This document shows, piece after piece, positions 16,621-26,080 of a stretch of DNA of 64,000 nucleotides. The notes under the pieces were generated by a model. It was given only the letters and a program-made list of their open reading frames with translations. It was not told the origin of the DNA and searched no databases. This stretch comes from an uncultured Oscillospiraceae bacterium (GTDB lineage: Bacteria; Bacillota; Clostridia; Oscillospirales; Ruminococcaceae): positions 16,971-80,970 of the forward strand of contig CAKSKU010000012.1 of assembly GCA_934465295.1 (NCBI GenBank), in the 5' to 3' direction. A program made the translations under genes and the position numbers. Every line of letters begins with the position of its first letter. The stretch's first letter is position 1.

Positions 16621-17484
16621 TTATCCTATGCGGACGGTGAATGTAAATGTGTATTTTTCGTTTGGCATAAGCTTCTTTGCATCGGGCATTTCCGTAAGCT
16701 CGGTAATGCCGCTCTCATAAACGGGAACGCTTGACCACGGTTCAAGGCAGACAAATTCTGCGGCGTCTGTCCTCTCCTTATCCTCGAACCATGACGACCA
16801 TACGGCGATACAGCCGCTGTTATTGTATGAAAGCGTCACTCTGTTATCGTGTGTCTTGCTTGCAAGAGCGACCCATGAGGAGTTCGGCTTGTTTTTCATA
16901 AACACATCATTTCTGAAAAGGTCATGTTCAAGCGAGACCTTGTTTCCGCCGTCAAGCACAACATCGTTCTCATTTCGGGCGATGCTTTCATTCTTCTCGA
17001 ATTCAACATAGTAGTCGGTGAAGCTTTCGTCATCGCTGACAGGACAGCGGAATGCAGGATGTCCGCCGAGGAAGAAATACATCGGTTTGTCATCCTTGTT
17101 TTCGGCGGTGTATGTTACCCTGAGCGTGCTGCCGTCAAGGGTATATTTGGCGTAAAGTCCGAATTTGTAGGGGTAAATTTTAAGCGTTTCATCGCTGTGA
17201 CCGAGGTAGAATTCAGCGGAGCTTTCCTTAGCATAGAGCAGCTCAAACTCGCTGTCACGGGCAAAGCCGTGGTTGGAAAGAGCATATTCCTTTCCGTCAA
17301 CGGTGTATTTTTTTGAAGCTGTGTTGCATATAAACGGGAAAAGCACGGGAGCATGGCGCTTCCAGACCTTTTCGTCAGCCTGCCAGAGATACTCCGTGTC
17401 ATTGCAGTCCTTTATGGAATGAAGCTCTGCGCCGAATGAGTCTATCGTTACCTTTAATATATCGGAAGAAATAGCTGTAAGCAT
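16621..17484 (-). CDS. Aldose 1-epimerase family protein (LacX-like)
   Basis: A 287-residue galactose-mutarotase-fold enzyme that interconverts alpha and beta anomers of hexoses. Conserved features: 'HAPVLFPFICNT', 'LSNHGFARDSEF' with a catalytic-type His, 'FFLGGHPAFRCP' with a second His, and the acidic 'CLEPWSS' near the C-terminus. It belongs to the LacX-like subgroup, whose true substrate (possibly a hexose-6-phosphate) is not settled. It lies 22 bases upstream of the FapA-like gene and 16 bases downstream of the GH25 gene, so it is part of their operon. Confidence 0.88.
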   Translation of the reverse strand: MLTAISSDILKVTIDSFGAELHSIKDCNDTEYLWQADEKVWKRHAPVLFPFICNTASKKYTVDGKEYALSNHGFARDSEFELLYAKESSAEFYLGHSDETLKIYPYKFGLYAKYTLDGSTLRVTYTAENKDDKPMYFFLGGHPAFRCPVSDDESFTDYYVEFEKNESIARNENDVVLDGGNKVSLEHDLFRNDVFMKNKPNSSWVALASKTHDNRVTLSYNNSGCIAVWSSWFEDKERTDAAEFVCLEPWSSVPVYESGITELTEMPDAKKLMPNEKYTFTFTVRIG

Positions 17485-17499
17485 AAAAAATTACTCCTT

Positions 17500-18558
17500 T
17501 TATTCAAAATCTGCATTCTGATGCTTGCTGTATTCAGCGGCATAATCGACGAAGCTTATGTTCATATCGACATTGCCGTCAATGCCGTCCACACTGCCGT
17601 CGCTCGCATACTGCCACATCTGAAGCTCATACGGATAGCTCGGCGGATTATGACCGTCCTTGTATTCAACGTACCAGAAATCGTAAGTGCTGAGGGTCTG
17701 CATATCGTACTTTGTGAGCGCCATTTTGAGGTTGCTGTAAAGCATCGCTGTGTAGCCTCGGTCGGTTATCTCCTGGCAGAAAGCCGCCGCACATTTGTTG
17801 AGCGTTTCGGTGGTCGTGCCGAGCGTTCGGGCTTCGCTGTCGTCGGGAAGCTCCCAGTCGAAAACAACGGGATATTTTATGTCGCAGTCCTTTATAAGCT
17901 CGCAGACATAGATTGCCTCTTCACGAGCCTCAGCCTCGCTGACCGCCTGCGAATAGAAGTAAACTCCGACGTCGATGCCTGCCGCCTGCGCTCCGCTGAT
18001 ATAGCTTTCGGACAGCTCATCACGATGCATAATGCCCTTTTCATATCCGCGGTAGCCAATGCGTATCATCGCAAAATCAATGCCGTCAGCGGCGACCTTT
18101 TTCCAGTCGATGTCGCCCTGATGATAGGAAACATCAACGCCCGTTTTTGAAACAGCCTCGCCGTTTTCATAGTATGTATAGCGGTTGTTTTCGTCAAGCT
18201 CAAGGTTTTCCCAGTCAAGAGTATTGAGCGGAACGCCCTCGAGCGGTTCGGCGGAAAAATCGCCGTAAATATCATCGTGATAAAGCATATTTCCATCGGC
18301 GTCGGGATATTCGTCAACATTTGTGTTCATTGCAGCAATGTAATCTTCGTTTTCGGTGAGCCGCTTTGAAAGCTCGTCAACGCTGTCCTGAAGCCTTGCG
18401 ACCTTTGAGAAAAGCACAGCTATAAGTACGATCAGCACAGCGAACAGCAGAGCGGCGATGAGCCGAACATTGATACGTTTGTTTTTTTTGCCGCCGTGCT
18501 CGGGGGAATAAGCCGATCCTTCGGGCAAGGGGGAATTTGGGATATTGCTTTCTATCAT
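17500..18558 (-). CDS. GH25 family muramidase, membrane anchored
   Basis: A 352-residue protein with a short cytoplasmic N-terminus, one membrane segment ('LIAALLFAVLIVLIAVLF', about 34-51), a coiled stalk, then a C-terminal glycoside hydrolase family 25 domain from about residue 135. GH25 signatures are 'GVDVSYHQGDIDW' (catalytic Asp) and 'YPVVFDWELP' (DxE pair). These enzymes cleave the MurNAc-GlcNAc bond in peptidoglycan. The anchor places it on the outer face of the membrane. It is the first gene of the three-gene operon. Confidence 0.93.
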   Translation of the reverse strand: MIESNIPNSPLPEGSAYSPEHGGKKNKRINVRLIAALLFAVLIVLIAVLFSKVARLQDSVDELSKRLTENEDYIAAMNTNVDEYPDADGNMLYHDDIYGDFSAEPLEGVPLNTLDWENLELDENNRYTYYENGEAVSKTGVDVSYHQGDIDWKKVAADGIDFAMIRIGYRGYEKGIMHRDELSESYISGAQAAGIDVGVYFYSQAVSEAEAREEAIYVCELIKDCDIKYPVVFDWELPDDSEARTLGTTTETLNKCAAAFCQEITDRGYTAMLYSNLKMALTKYDMQTLSTYDFWYVEYKDGHNPPSYPYELQMWQYASDGSVDGIDGNVDMNISFVDYAAEYSKHQNADFE

Positions 18559-18598
18559 TTTTGACGTCCTTTATAAAAATGCACAATTACCTAATCAT

Positions 18599-18627
18599 AG
18601 TATATCACTTTTCATGTTCCAATGCAA
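18599..18627 (-). promoter_or_regulatory. Promoter of the GH25 operon
   Basis: Minus strand TTGCAT, 17-base spacer, TATACT. Confidence 0.7.
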
Positions 18628-18725
18628 CAACAAATAACAAATTTTATATAAAATAGACTAAAATTTGCCTTATTTGCTGTTATATGCTGAAAATTTTGTT
18701 TATGAGGACGATCCGACCGCTGTTA

Positions 18726-18841
18726 ATACTAATTTTTAATCAAAGTTTAGACAAAAAACGGCGCAAAATCCATATAAAGCTGTTAAACAGCTACGAGATT
18801 TTGCTTGATTTTTTTTACACTTTCAGTTTAAAAATTAGTAT
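18726..18841 (-). repeat. Dispersed repeat A, copy 2 (inverted, long form)
   Basis: 116 bp with the same ends as copy 1 but in the opposite orientation. It has an extended centre containing AGCTGTTAAACAGCT, as in copy 5. Confidence 0.9.
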
Positions 18842-18862
18842 AAGCCGAGCTTTTGAAGGCAA

Positions 18863-18915
18863 AAAAAGCCGCAGCCCACAAAATCGAAGAACGAAAATGT
18901 GGATTGCGGCTTTTA
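18863..18915. terminator. Bidirectional terminator-like hairpin
   Basis: AAAAGCCGCAGCCCACA / TGTGGATTGCGGCTTTT with A- and T-runs at the two ends. It lies between repeats A2 and B2; no intact gene precedes it. Confidence 0.55.
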
Positions 18916-19017
18916 ATACTAAACACCAATAAAATAAAGGAAAAAATCTGCGCCTAAATCCAATATATCCGAGATTGTCGGCTTGATTTTTTCTAAATTT
19001 TAAAAGGTGTTTAGTAT
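18916..19017 (+). repeat. Dispersed repeat B, copy 2
   Basis: 102 bp, almost identical to copies 1 and 4; ends ATACTAAACACC and GGTGTTTAGTAT. Confidence 0.9.
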
Positions 19018-19077
19018 AAATTTTAATTTTTAAGGATCAGTCTGCTCTCGCTCTTTTATTTAGATCTGTAAGGGTTT

Positions 19078-19466
19078 TCAAGCGCTCATTTCATCAAAAA
19101 GATCATCGGAAGAAAGCTCTCCGTCACCCTCATTTACGTCAGAACCATCGGAGTCCTCACCCGAAGCATCCTCACCGGGAGCATCCCCGTCAGAAGTATC
19201 ATCACCATCTTCAGGATTTTCTTCAGTCTCATCAGCAGGTTCTTCCTCACTGTTCCGCTCGTCTTTGTGTCCTTAAGCGTAACATCGCCTGTGCCTGTTA
19301 TGCTCGCAAGACCGAGATCAGCATTTTCTGCCGTGAAAGTATGCTTTCCTGCGGATATCGTGTATTTGCTTGATGCATTGTTATTTGCAGAGTCAAGGTT
19401 AGTGTTTGTTACTTCAAGCTCGCCTGTCAGTGTAATGCTTCCCGTAAATGTGTACGTCTGTTTCAA
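19078..19466 (-). pseudogene. Frameshifted fragment of the giant modular repeat family
   Basis: The 5' part encodes 'TYTFTGSITLTGELEV' and 'YTISAGKHTFTAENADLG', the same beta-module as the three giant genes. There is no start region: an in-frame stop (TAA) lies just upstream of the TTG at 19466. After about residue 70 the conserved frame breaks. In the next frame the sequence continues as a strongly acidic tail ('EEPADETEENPEDGDD', 'GEDASGEDSDGSD') and stops at 19078. Such acidic tracts follow the signal peptide in the intact giants, so here the order is repeat then acidic tail. It is a gene remnant, perhaps left by recombination between family members. Confidence 0.8.
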
Positions 19467-19554
19467 AATTTAACTGATTCAAACATTTGCAATAATAAAG
19501 TGCATAAATTGGCTCTTTTTACGCACATTTTATGATATAATTTGGGAAAATATA

Positions 19555-19583
19555 TTGCAATTCGGCGAAAAATATGTTATAAT
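19555..19583 (+). promoter_or_regulatory. Promoter of the DUF4132 operon
   Basis: TTGCAA, 17-base spacer, TATAAT; about 110 bases before the first start codon. Confidence 0.8.
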
Positions 19584-19693
19584 TATCCAAATAAGCTTAA
19601 AAACATTCACACAGAACCGATGTGGGAGCGATATGCACATAACACGCTTCCGGAAATGGGGAAAATGGCGATGAAAAATCGGAAAAGCTTGCG

Positions 19694-20218
19694 GTGCTTT
19701 CGTCAGCAAAAGGCACATACGATATTTGCAGGTGCTATTTTAACTATCACGCCGATTATTGGTATTTCTATATCCTCGGCTGCTCGGATAAGTTCCTTTT
19801 CGGGGCAGAGGAAAATGATTTTCAGCTGAACGGCTTTCAGATAAGGAAGATATCCGACCTGAAAAAAGTTGAGAAAAAAGACGCTCTGTGCGCCGAGATC
19901 AACAGGAATGCGCATATTCTTGAAAATATAAATGCACCCGATATTTCGCTTTCATCATGGCATGATGTTTTCGTTTCCCTGTCGGAAGCGGCTGAATATC
20001 TTATCGCGGAAAATGGATATGAGAAAAAGAACGGTTCGTATTTTTACCTTGGGAAGATAGTGAAAATAAAGAAAGCCCCGGTCATATTTTCTCCCCTTGA
20101 TGCAGACGGGATATGGCAGGACGATGTTGAGCTGCCGTTTTCCGAGATGACGAGCGTGACCTTCGGCGACAGATATTCGGAAACATTCGGCAGATATGCT
20201 GAAAATATGAGAAAATAA
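19694..20218 (+). CDS. Hypothetical protein, first gene of DUF4132 operon (N-terminus uncertain)
   Basis: 174 residues from a GTG at 19694. The protein is aromatic-rich at the start ('CYFNYHADYWYFYILG') and ends '...TFGRYAENMRK'. No membrane segment or known motif is recognised. The coding frame looks good further upstream (GDEKSEKLAVLSSAKGTYD from about 19667) back to a TAA at 19640. There is no ATG in that frame and no convincing ribosome site before the GTG. An ATG at 19633 leads into another frame. Either a non-standard start is used or the 5' end carries a frameshift. It is followed at 20 bases by the next gene of the operon. Confidence 0.6.
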   Translation: MLSSAKGTYDICRCYFNYHADYWYFYILGCSDKFLFGAEENDFQLNGFQIRKISDLKKVEKKDALCAEINRNAHILENINAPDISLSSWHDVFVSLSEAAEYLIAENGYEKKNGSYFYLGKIVKIKKAPVIFSPLDADGIWQDDVELPFSEMTSVTFGDRYSETFGRYAENMRK

Positions 20219-20237
20219 TTTTTGGGGGAGGTTCGCA

Positions 20238-20657
20238 ATGACGATAAAGGTGAGCATAAAGCAGCTCGGGAAAAAGCGGAGCAGGATAACGGAGGTACCG
20301 TTTTTTCTCGAAAACATGCCGTCAACGGTAGGCGAGCTGATAAAGGAGGCGGTGCATACCTGCGTTTCGGAGTATAACGAACGCTTGGCAAAGGGCAGCA
20401 ATGCCGCTCCGCTTTCCGAGGACGATATCAGCGATATGAGCGAGGTCGGCAAGATAGCCTTCGGGATAAATTACGGCGGAAAAGCAGCCGATGAAGCAGC
20501 CGCACTTAAAAATGCACTGCAAAGCTACGAGGACGGGCTTTACCGCATTTTTATAGGGGAAAACGAAGCAGGAAATTTATCCGACGGCATCTCGCTTTCG
20601 GAAAATGACAGCGTTGTATTCATAAGACTTGTGATGCTGACGGGGAGGATATGGTGA
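20238..20657 (+). CDS. Hypothetical protein, second gene of DUF4132 operon
   Basis: A 139-residue soluble protein, family not recognised. It begins with a basic beta segment ('TIKVSIKQLGKKRSRITEV') and has a central helical region with 'TVGELIKEAVHTCVSEYNE'. The end, 'SLSENDSVVFIRLVMLTGR', suggests a ubiquitin-like or beta-grasp style layout, but that is a weak impression only. GGGGGAGG precedes the ATG. Its stop is one base before the start of the 1721-residue gene, so translation is probably coupled. It is a likely accessory partner of that large protein. Confidence 0.75.
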   Translation: MTIKVSIKQLGKKRSRITEVPFFLENMPSTVGELIKEAVHTCVSEYNERLAKGSNAAPLSEDDISDMSEVGKIAFGINYGGKAADEAAALKNALQSYEDGLYRIFIGENEAGNLSDGISLSENDSVVFIRLVMLTGRIW

Positions 20658-20658
20658 A

Positions 20659-23600
20659 ATGGGAATTTTGAATGACAATGAAGCAAGGAAAATAGGCAGG
20701 AACTATTTTGAACTCTGGCAGGATGAGCGTCTGAAAGCGGAGAAAAAGCTTGACAGCGATGTAAAAGACTTTTTTGCCGATGTTAAGGATTTAGGAAAAA
20801 GGGAAAAAAGGTCGGAGCTTTACAATGAGCTTATCAGCGGCTTGAAGAACGGTACATACAAAAAGCCGTCGGATTTTTTCAAAGCAAAGTGCCGCAGCCT
20901 TTTTAACGGCGTTATCTATCCCCGACGGGAAGCCGACTTTTATTTCATCGCCGATCATATCGGAGACTGGGCGTATTCCAAGTCGCTGTACAGGCGCTCT
21001 ATGAGAACGGGCGATATCGATATAATATGCGAAAATATAATGGGAGCGCTTTGCAGTCTTTATGAGAGCGACCGGATCGATGCCGATATGTGCGATATTA
21101 TCGAAGGAAAAAATCTCACGGACGAACAGCTCGATCACAAAGAGTATTATTACAGCTATGACGAAATGGATATCGTGATCGCCGCCGAGATCGACCTTGG
21201 CAATGAGCGGCTGATAAAGCTCGTTTCCGATATCATTATGTGCGAAAGCGAGATAAAGCCCGATCACACTGTTATTTCCGCCGTGACGAAATGCCATAAC
21301 GCCGACCTGCACCAAAAGCTCGGAAAGCTGCTGCTTGCGGCAAGGCTTCAGGAGGGACTGCGGCAGGCGATATGCGAAAAGGCTGATATGGGCACAAAGG
21401 AGGCTTTTTTCGCACTGCTTGATGTTATGCTTGAAAATGACCTTATCCGCTTTTCATCGGTGAAGCGTGCTGTCGCAGCATGGATAGGACTTGCGGACGA
21501 GGAAACGGTCAAGCTTGAGCGCATCAGCGACAAGTCGGTTGAGCTTATCGCAGACTGTCTGCGCGATGAAAGCTTCCGTGAGGAATGTCTTTCCTCCGAG
21601 GACTCGATGAAAATTTATATCGGACTCTGGTCGATAGGCTTTTATGACGCAGTGAAAATGCTTGACAGGATAAGGAAATATTCTGCACACGGAACGGAGC
21701 ATCAGCTTCTCACTGCAGGCTATATGACAAAGCAGCTCAATAATGCAAAGCTCATGAACAGCATTTCCAAGGACGTTATAAAAGCGCATAAGGACGACCC
21801 GAAGGTGCTTGCGGTGTATATGCCGAGCTTTATGTATTACTGCTTTTCAAAGATCGGCAGGGCTGTCAGCAGAAATTCATTTGATGTATTTTACAGAAAT
21901 GACTTCGATTTTTCCGAGAGGAAGTATGTGCCGCTCAAAGCATATTTTGAAAGTGCCGAAGAAGCGCAGGAGTATTATTCGCTGCTCATGGAGATATATC
22001 GGGGCATCACAAAGAAAAGCATTGAATTTTCGCCCTGCATTTTTCCGTGGAACAAGGAAGCGCTTGAACGCTCGGAGGTGGTATTAAGGCTCGCATACAT
22101 CGCAAGCGCACTGCACGATAATGATAAAATAGACGAGGCCGCTGCGCTTATCCCACAGCTCGACGGCGGCGCAAGAGCAAGCGTTCTCATACTTCTTCTT
22201 ACACAGCCCGAGACCGACGTTCAGCGCAGACTGCTCACAGCCGAGGTCTGCGACAAGGAGGATCGCACAAGAACGATCGCATTGAGAGCCATAAGCGAGG
22301 TCAAGCTTGAGGAGGAGAATTATTTGCAGCTTGAAGATATGCTCCGATACAAAAATTCGGATATGCGCTCGGGCTGTATAGAGCTGCTCATGAAGCAGAA
22401 CGATGATGCGCTTTTCGGAACGCTCGGCAGGCTCCTTTCCGACAAAAAGGAGGAAAAGCGCACAGCCGCCCTCGATATGATAATGCGGCTTTCCGATGAT
22501 GAAAAGCGCAGGAGCATTTTTGAAAAGTGTCTGCCGCTCGTTGAAAAGCTTGAAAACATATCCGCTGCCGAGAAGATACTCGTGAAAAATATCCTTCCCG
22601 ATGAAAAGCCCGATGACAAGGCGGAGGAGCTTTACACCGACAATGACGTTTATATCCCGAAGATAAACGAAGCCTTTGTAAGAAAAGCCGATGAGGTGTT
22701 TGACAGATACTTCCCGAAAAATACTTCCGCCGAAACCGAGGGCGGCAGACAGGACTGGAGAGATGCTCTTTTAAAGCTGGAAAAGCTTGTGGAGGAGCAT
22801 TGCAATGACGAGTTCACGCAGAGCTACTACGGCACTGTGACGACCTTGGACAGCTGCAGCGTATTCAGCACGAAGGAGGACGGCAGATCGGTCATACCGT
22901 TCCGAAAGCTCTGGGATAAATTCTATGATGATGAGATAAAGTCACCCGAAAAGCTGATCAGAATGATGGCTTCGTTCTGCTGTGACAGCGAGGAGGACAG
23001 CTATGCAAAGGGCTGCAATGAGATCACGGCAGAGCTTATCGGAGAGCCTTTGACCGTGGGTTACGGATATTTCCGCTTTGATACTATATATAAGATATGC
23101 TGCTATCTTTACGATAAGCATTGCGCTAAGGAGGATATGGTCAGCATTGCCGTTTCGGTCATGGCAAAGCTCTGCAAGAAAGACAGCCTTTCGGTATTGT
23201 TCAAAACTGTGACGAATACCGCAGACGGTGAAAAAGAGCGTGAGGTGCGTGTGCCTTATATCTCGTGCCACCATGCACAGCTCCTGCTCTGCGGTATGTG
23301 GTACAGCCTCGTCTATGATGAAAATCTGTTTAAGGATATCTTTCCGCTTCGCTATGCTTTTGAGCATATGGACGGCTTTAAGACGGTGCATATTTACAGA
23401 GATAAACGTCTCAGCGAGCTTAACTTATATAGGGCAATGGATGCGGAAAGCATTATCAAGGCAGGTTATATGGGCATTCTCACCGAGGCGCAGATGTACA
23501 GGATAATTTTTACCGAAACGAATAAGGCAGTTTACACCTCTCCGCTGTTAAAGGACACATTGGGAATGATATCGTGTGTCTATGCGGGCATAAGGGAGCT

Positions 23601-25824
23601 TGAAGAAGCCGTTGACGTTCGTGAGAGCAGTTGGAAAAGGTCAAGAAAGCTCAGTACGCTTCGCTCGTTCCTTGACTGCGACGACCCTGCGCACCTGAAT
23701 GATGAGCAGAAAAATCTTGTGAAGTTTGCAGAGAAGATCTATGAAAAGCTGATCTCCACAGTGCTTGAAAAGGAGCTTTCGAGAGGCGATACCGAAACGG
23801 AATATTCCTTTGCTGTCGATGAGATAGCACGAATTTACGGCATCGATAATTTTGTGAAGATACTCTGCGCACTGGGCGGAATTGCGCTCGAACGCTCTTA
23901 TTACAGCAGCACAAGAACCAAAAAGGGTTCGCTTAGCCATCTGCTTTCCGTCTGCGTTCCCGAAAAGGGCGATAATGCCGAAAAGCTCCGTGAAAGGCTC
24001 AAAGGCACGGGCATTTCCGAAAAAAGGCTTATCGAAGCGGCGATGTATTCCCCCGAATGGCTTCCCATCATCGGCGAATATCTCGGCTGGGAGGGCTTTT
24101 CCTCCGCCTGCTACTATTTTATTGCGCATATGAATGAAAGCTTTGATGACAAGCGCAAGGCTGTTATCGCAAAATATACGCCGCTCACGGACGAGGAGCT
24201 GAACGCAGGTGCATTCGATATAAGCTGGTTCAGGTCGGCTTATGAAACGCTCGGGCAGAAGCACTTTGATGTGATCTATGATTCGGCGAAGTATATTTCC
24301 GACGGTTCAAAGCATTCCCGTGCAAGAAAATATGCCGATGCAGTCCTCGGCAAAATGAACGCCGAGGAGACCGTGAAAACCATCGCCGAAAAGCGCAGCA
24401 AGGAACTGCTTATGGCTTATGCGCTTATCCCGATAAAGGACGAGGACGATATCTGCGCACGCTATCTGTATTTCCGGCAGTTTCTGAAGGAAAGCAAAAA
24501 GTTCGGCTCTCAAAGAAGTGCGAGCGAGAAAAAAGCTGTCGAGACCGCAATGCAGAACCTTTCCATAAACGCAGGCTATGCCGATGTTACAAGACTTACA
24601 CTGCGAATGGAAACAAAGCTCATCGACGACAGCAGGGAGCTGTTCAATGATAAGGAGATCGACGGAACGACATTCCGACTTTGTGTTGACGATAGGGGCA
24701 AGACTGACATAATATGCACAAAGGACGGCAAAACTCTCAGATCAGTTCCCGCAAAGCTCAAAAAGAACGAGTATGTTGTACGGCTCAGCGATACGAAGAA
24801 AAAACTCACCGAGCAGTACCGCCGCACAAGGGCAATGTTTGAGCAGGCAATGGAGGACAGCACAGAGTTCACGGTCGGCGAGCTGAATATTCTGCGAAAC
24901 AACCCCGTTGTCCTGCCCATTATCAAAGATCTCTTGTTCGGATGCGGCGAAAAGCTCGGCTTCCTCAGCGGAAACGGGCTGACAGATCATGCAGGCAATA
25001 CAGTGAAGCTTTCCGACAGCGACAATGTTATAGTTGCTCACCCTTATGCGCTCTGCAAGGACGGAAGCTGGTCGGCTTATCAGAAGCTGCTTTTCGTCAA
25101 GGGCATCGTTCAGCCGTTCAAGCAGGTGTTCAGGGAGCTTTATGTAAAGACCGCCGAAGAAGCGGAAATGACGTATTCTCTCCGCTATTCTGGAAATCAG
25201 ATACAGCCTGCAAAGACCGTTGCGTGCCTTAAATCACGCCGCTGGGTGGCAGATGTCGAGGACGGTCTTCAGAAGGTTTACTATAAGGAAAACATCGTTG
25301 CGAGGATATATGCGATGGCTGACTGGTTCACGCCTGCCGATATTGAAGCGCCGACCCTCGAATGGGTGGAGTTTACCGACAGGAAAACAGGGAGTGCCAT
25401 TGCCATAAAGAATATCCCCGATGTGATCTTTTCCGAGGTAATGCGTGATGTCGATATGGCTGTGAGCGTTGCACACGCAGGCGGAATCGACCCCGAAACG
25501 AGCCATTCCACGGTGGAGATGCGTGCTGCGCTCATCGAGTTCACACTGCCGCTCTTCAAACTCACGAATGTCACCCTCAAAGGCAGCCACGCCTTTATCA
25601 GCGGCAAATACGGCGAATATACGCTTCACCTCGGCAGCGGAGTTATCCACAAAAAGGGCGGAGCTATGATAAACATCCTGCCCGTTCATTCGCAGCATAG
25701 GGGCAAGCTTTTCCTGCCGTTCGCAGACGAAGACCCCAAGACAGCGGAGATCATCACAAAGGTGCTTTTCCTTGCAGAGGACAGCAAGATAATCGACCCG
25801 TCTATCCTTGAACAGATAAAGTAA
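20659..25824 (+). CDS. Very large DUF4132-type protein with HEAT-like region
   Basis: A 1721-residue protein with no signal peptide or membrane segment, so cytosolic. Residues ~450-680 are helical HEAT-like repeats ('ALRAISEVKLEEENYLQLED', 'RTAALDMIMRLSDDEKRRS'). The C-terminal ~350 residues carry the layout I associate with DUF4132/MolR-type proteins: 'GTTFRLCVDDRGKTDIIC', 'LFGCGEKLGFLSGNGL', 'IVQPFKQVFRELYV' and the closing 'KGSHAFISGKYGEYTLHLGSG'. DUF4132 proteins such as E. coli YehI sit near MoxR ATPase / VWA / SWIM genes in other genomes, but none are next to this one. The biochemical role is unknown. It is the third gene of an operon. The family call is from memory of motifs and needs a profile search. 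Confidence 0.78.
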   Translation: MGILNDNEARKIGRNYFELWQDERLKAEKKLDSDVKDFFADVKDLGKREKRSELYNELISGLKNGTYKKPSDFFKAKCRSLFNGVIYPRREADFYFIADHIGDWAYSKSLYRRSMRTGDIDIICENIMGALCSLYESDRIDADMCDIIEGKNLTDEQLDHKEYYYSYDEMDIVIAAEIDLGNERLIKLVSDIIMCESEIKPDHTVISAVTKCHNADLHQKLGKLLLAARLQEGLRQAICEKADMGTKEAFFALLDVMLENDLIRFSSVKRAVAAWIGLADEETVKLERISDKSVELIADCLRDESFREECLSSEDSMKIYIGLWSIGFYDAVKMLDRIRKYSAHGTEHQLLTAGYMTKQLNNAKLMNSISKDVIKAHKDDPKVLAVYMPSFMYYCFSKIGRAVSRNSFDVFYRNDFDFSERKYVPLKAYFESAEEAQEYYSLLMEIYRGITKKSIEFSPCIFPWNKEALERSEVVLRLAYIASALHDNDKIDEAAALIPQLDGGARASVLILLLTQPETDVQRRLLTAEVCDKEDRTRTIALRAISEVKLEEENYLQLEDMLRYKNSDMRSGCIELLMKQNDDALFGTLGRLLSDKKEEKRTAALDMIMRLSDDEKRRSIFEKCLPLVEKLENISAAEKILVKNILPDEKPDDKAEELYTDNDVYIPKINEAFVRKADEVFDRYFPKNTSAETEGGRQDWRDALLKLEKLVEEHCNDEFTQSYYGTVTTLDSCSVFSTKEDGRSVIPFRKLWDKFYDDEIKSPEKLIRMMASFCCDSEEDSYAKGCNEITAELIGEPLTVGYGYFRFDTIYKICCYLYDKHCAKEDMVSIAVSVMAKLCKKDSLSVLFKTVTNTADGEKEREVRVPYISCHHAQLLLCGMWYSLVYDENLFKDIFPLRYAFEHMDGFKTVHIYRDKRLSELNLYRAMDAESIIKAGYMGILTEAQMYRIIFTETNKAVYTSPLLKDTLGMISCVYAGIRELEEAVDVRESSWKRSRKLSTLRSFLDCDDPAHLNDEQKNLVKFAEKIYEKLISTVLEKELSRGDTETEYSFAVDEIARIYGIDNFVKILCALGGIALERSYYSSTRTKKGSLSHLLSVCVPEKGDNAEKLRERLKGTGISEKRLIEAAMYSPEWLPIIGEYLGWEGFSSACYYFIAHMNESFDDKRKAVIAKYTPLTDEELNAGAFDISWFRSAYETLGQKHFDVIYDSAKYISDGSKHSRARKYADAVLGKMNAEETVKTIAEKRSKELLMAYALIPIKDEDDICARYLYFRQFLKESKKFGSQRSASEKKAVETAMQNLSINAGYADVTRLTLRMETKLIDDSRELFNDKEIDGTTFRLCVDDRGKTDIICTKDGKTLRSVPAKLKKNEYVVRLSDTKKKLTEQYRRTRAMFEQAMEDSTEFTVGELNILRNNPVVLPIIKDLLFGCGEKLGFLSGNGLTDHAGNTVKLSDSDNVIVAHPYALCKDGSWSAYQKLLFVKGIVQPFKQVFRELYVKTAEEAEMTYSLRYSGNQIQPAKTVACLKSRRWVADVEDGLQKVYYKENIVARIYAMADWFTPADIEAPTLEWVEFTDRKTGSAIAIKNIPDVIFSEVMRDVDMAVSVAHAGGIDPETSHSTVEMRAALIEFTLPLFKLTNVTLKGSHAFISGKYGEYTLHLGSGVIHKKGGAMINILPVHSQHRGKLFLPFADEDPKTAEIITKVLFLAEDSKIIDPSILEQIK

Positions 25825-25960
25825 GAGTGACAGCCGCTGTCTGTATGGTTTTGGCGGAGCTTTATTACGCTTTTGTTGCAAAATTCTGTGTTTTTGACGT
25901 CTGTTATAACTTTTTATTCAAAAAATTACAATAAAAAGTTGCTTTTTTGCCTATAATTGC

Positions 25961-25988
25961 TTGACATTTTCTGTCGCTGTGGTAAAAT
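25961..25988 (+). promoter_or_regulatory. Promoter of the 2266-residue surface protein gene
   Basis: TTGACA, 16-base spacer, TAAAAT; about 95 bases before the start. Confidence 0.75.
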
Positions 25989-26080
25989 AGTAGCATAAAA
26001 TAATTCATCCATAAAAGTATGTCAAAAATAAGCTTATCTTATTTGATATACACCTACTTATTATAGAGGGGGAAAGAGCA

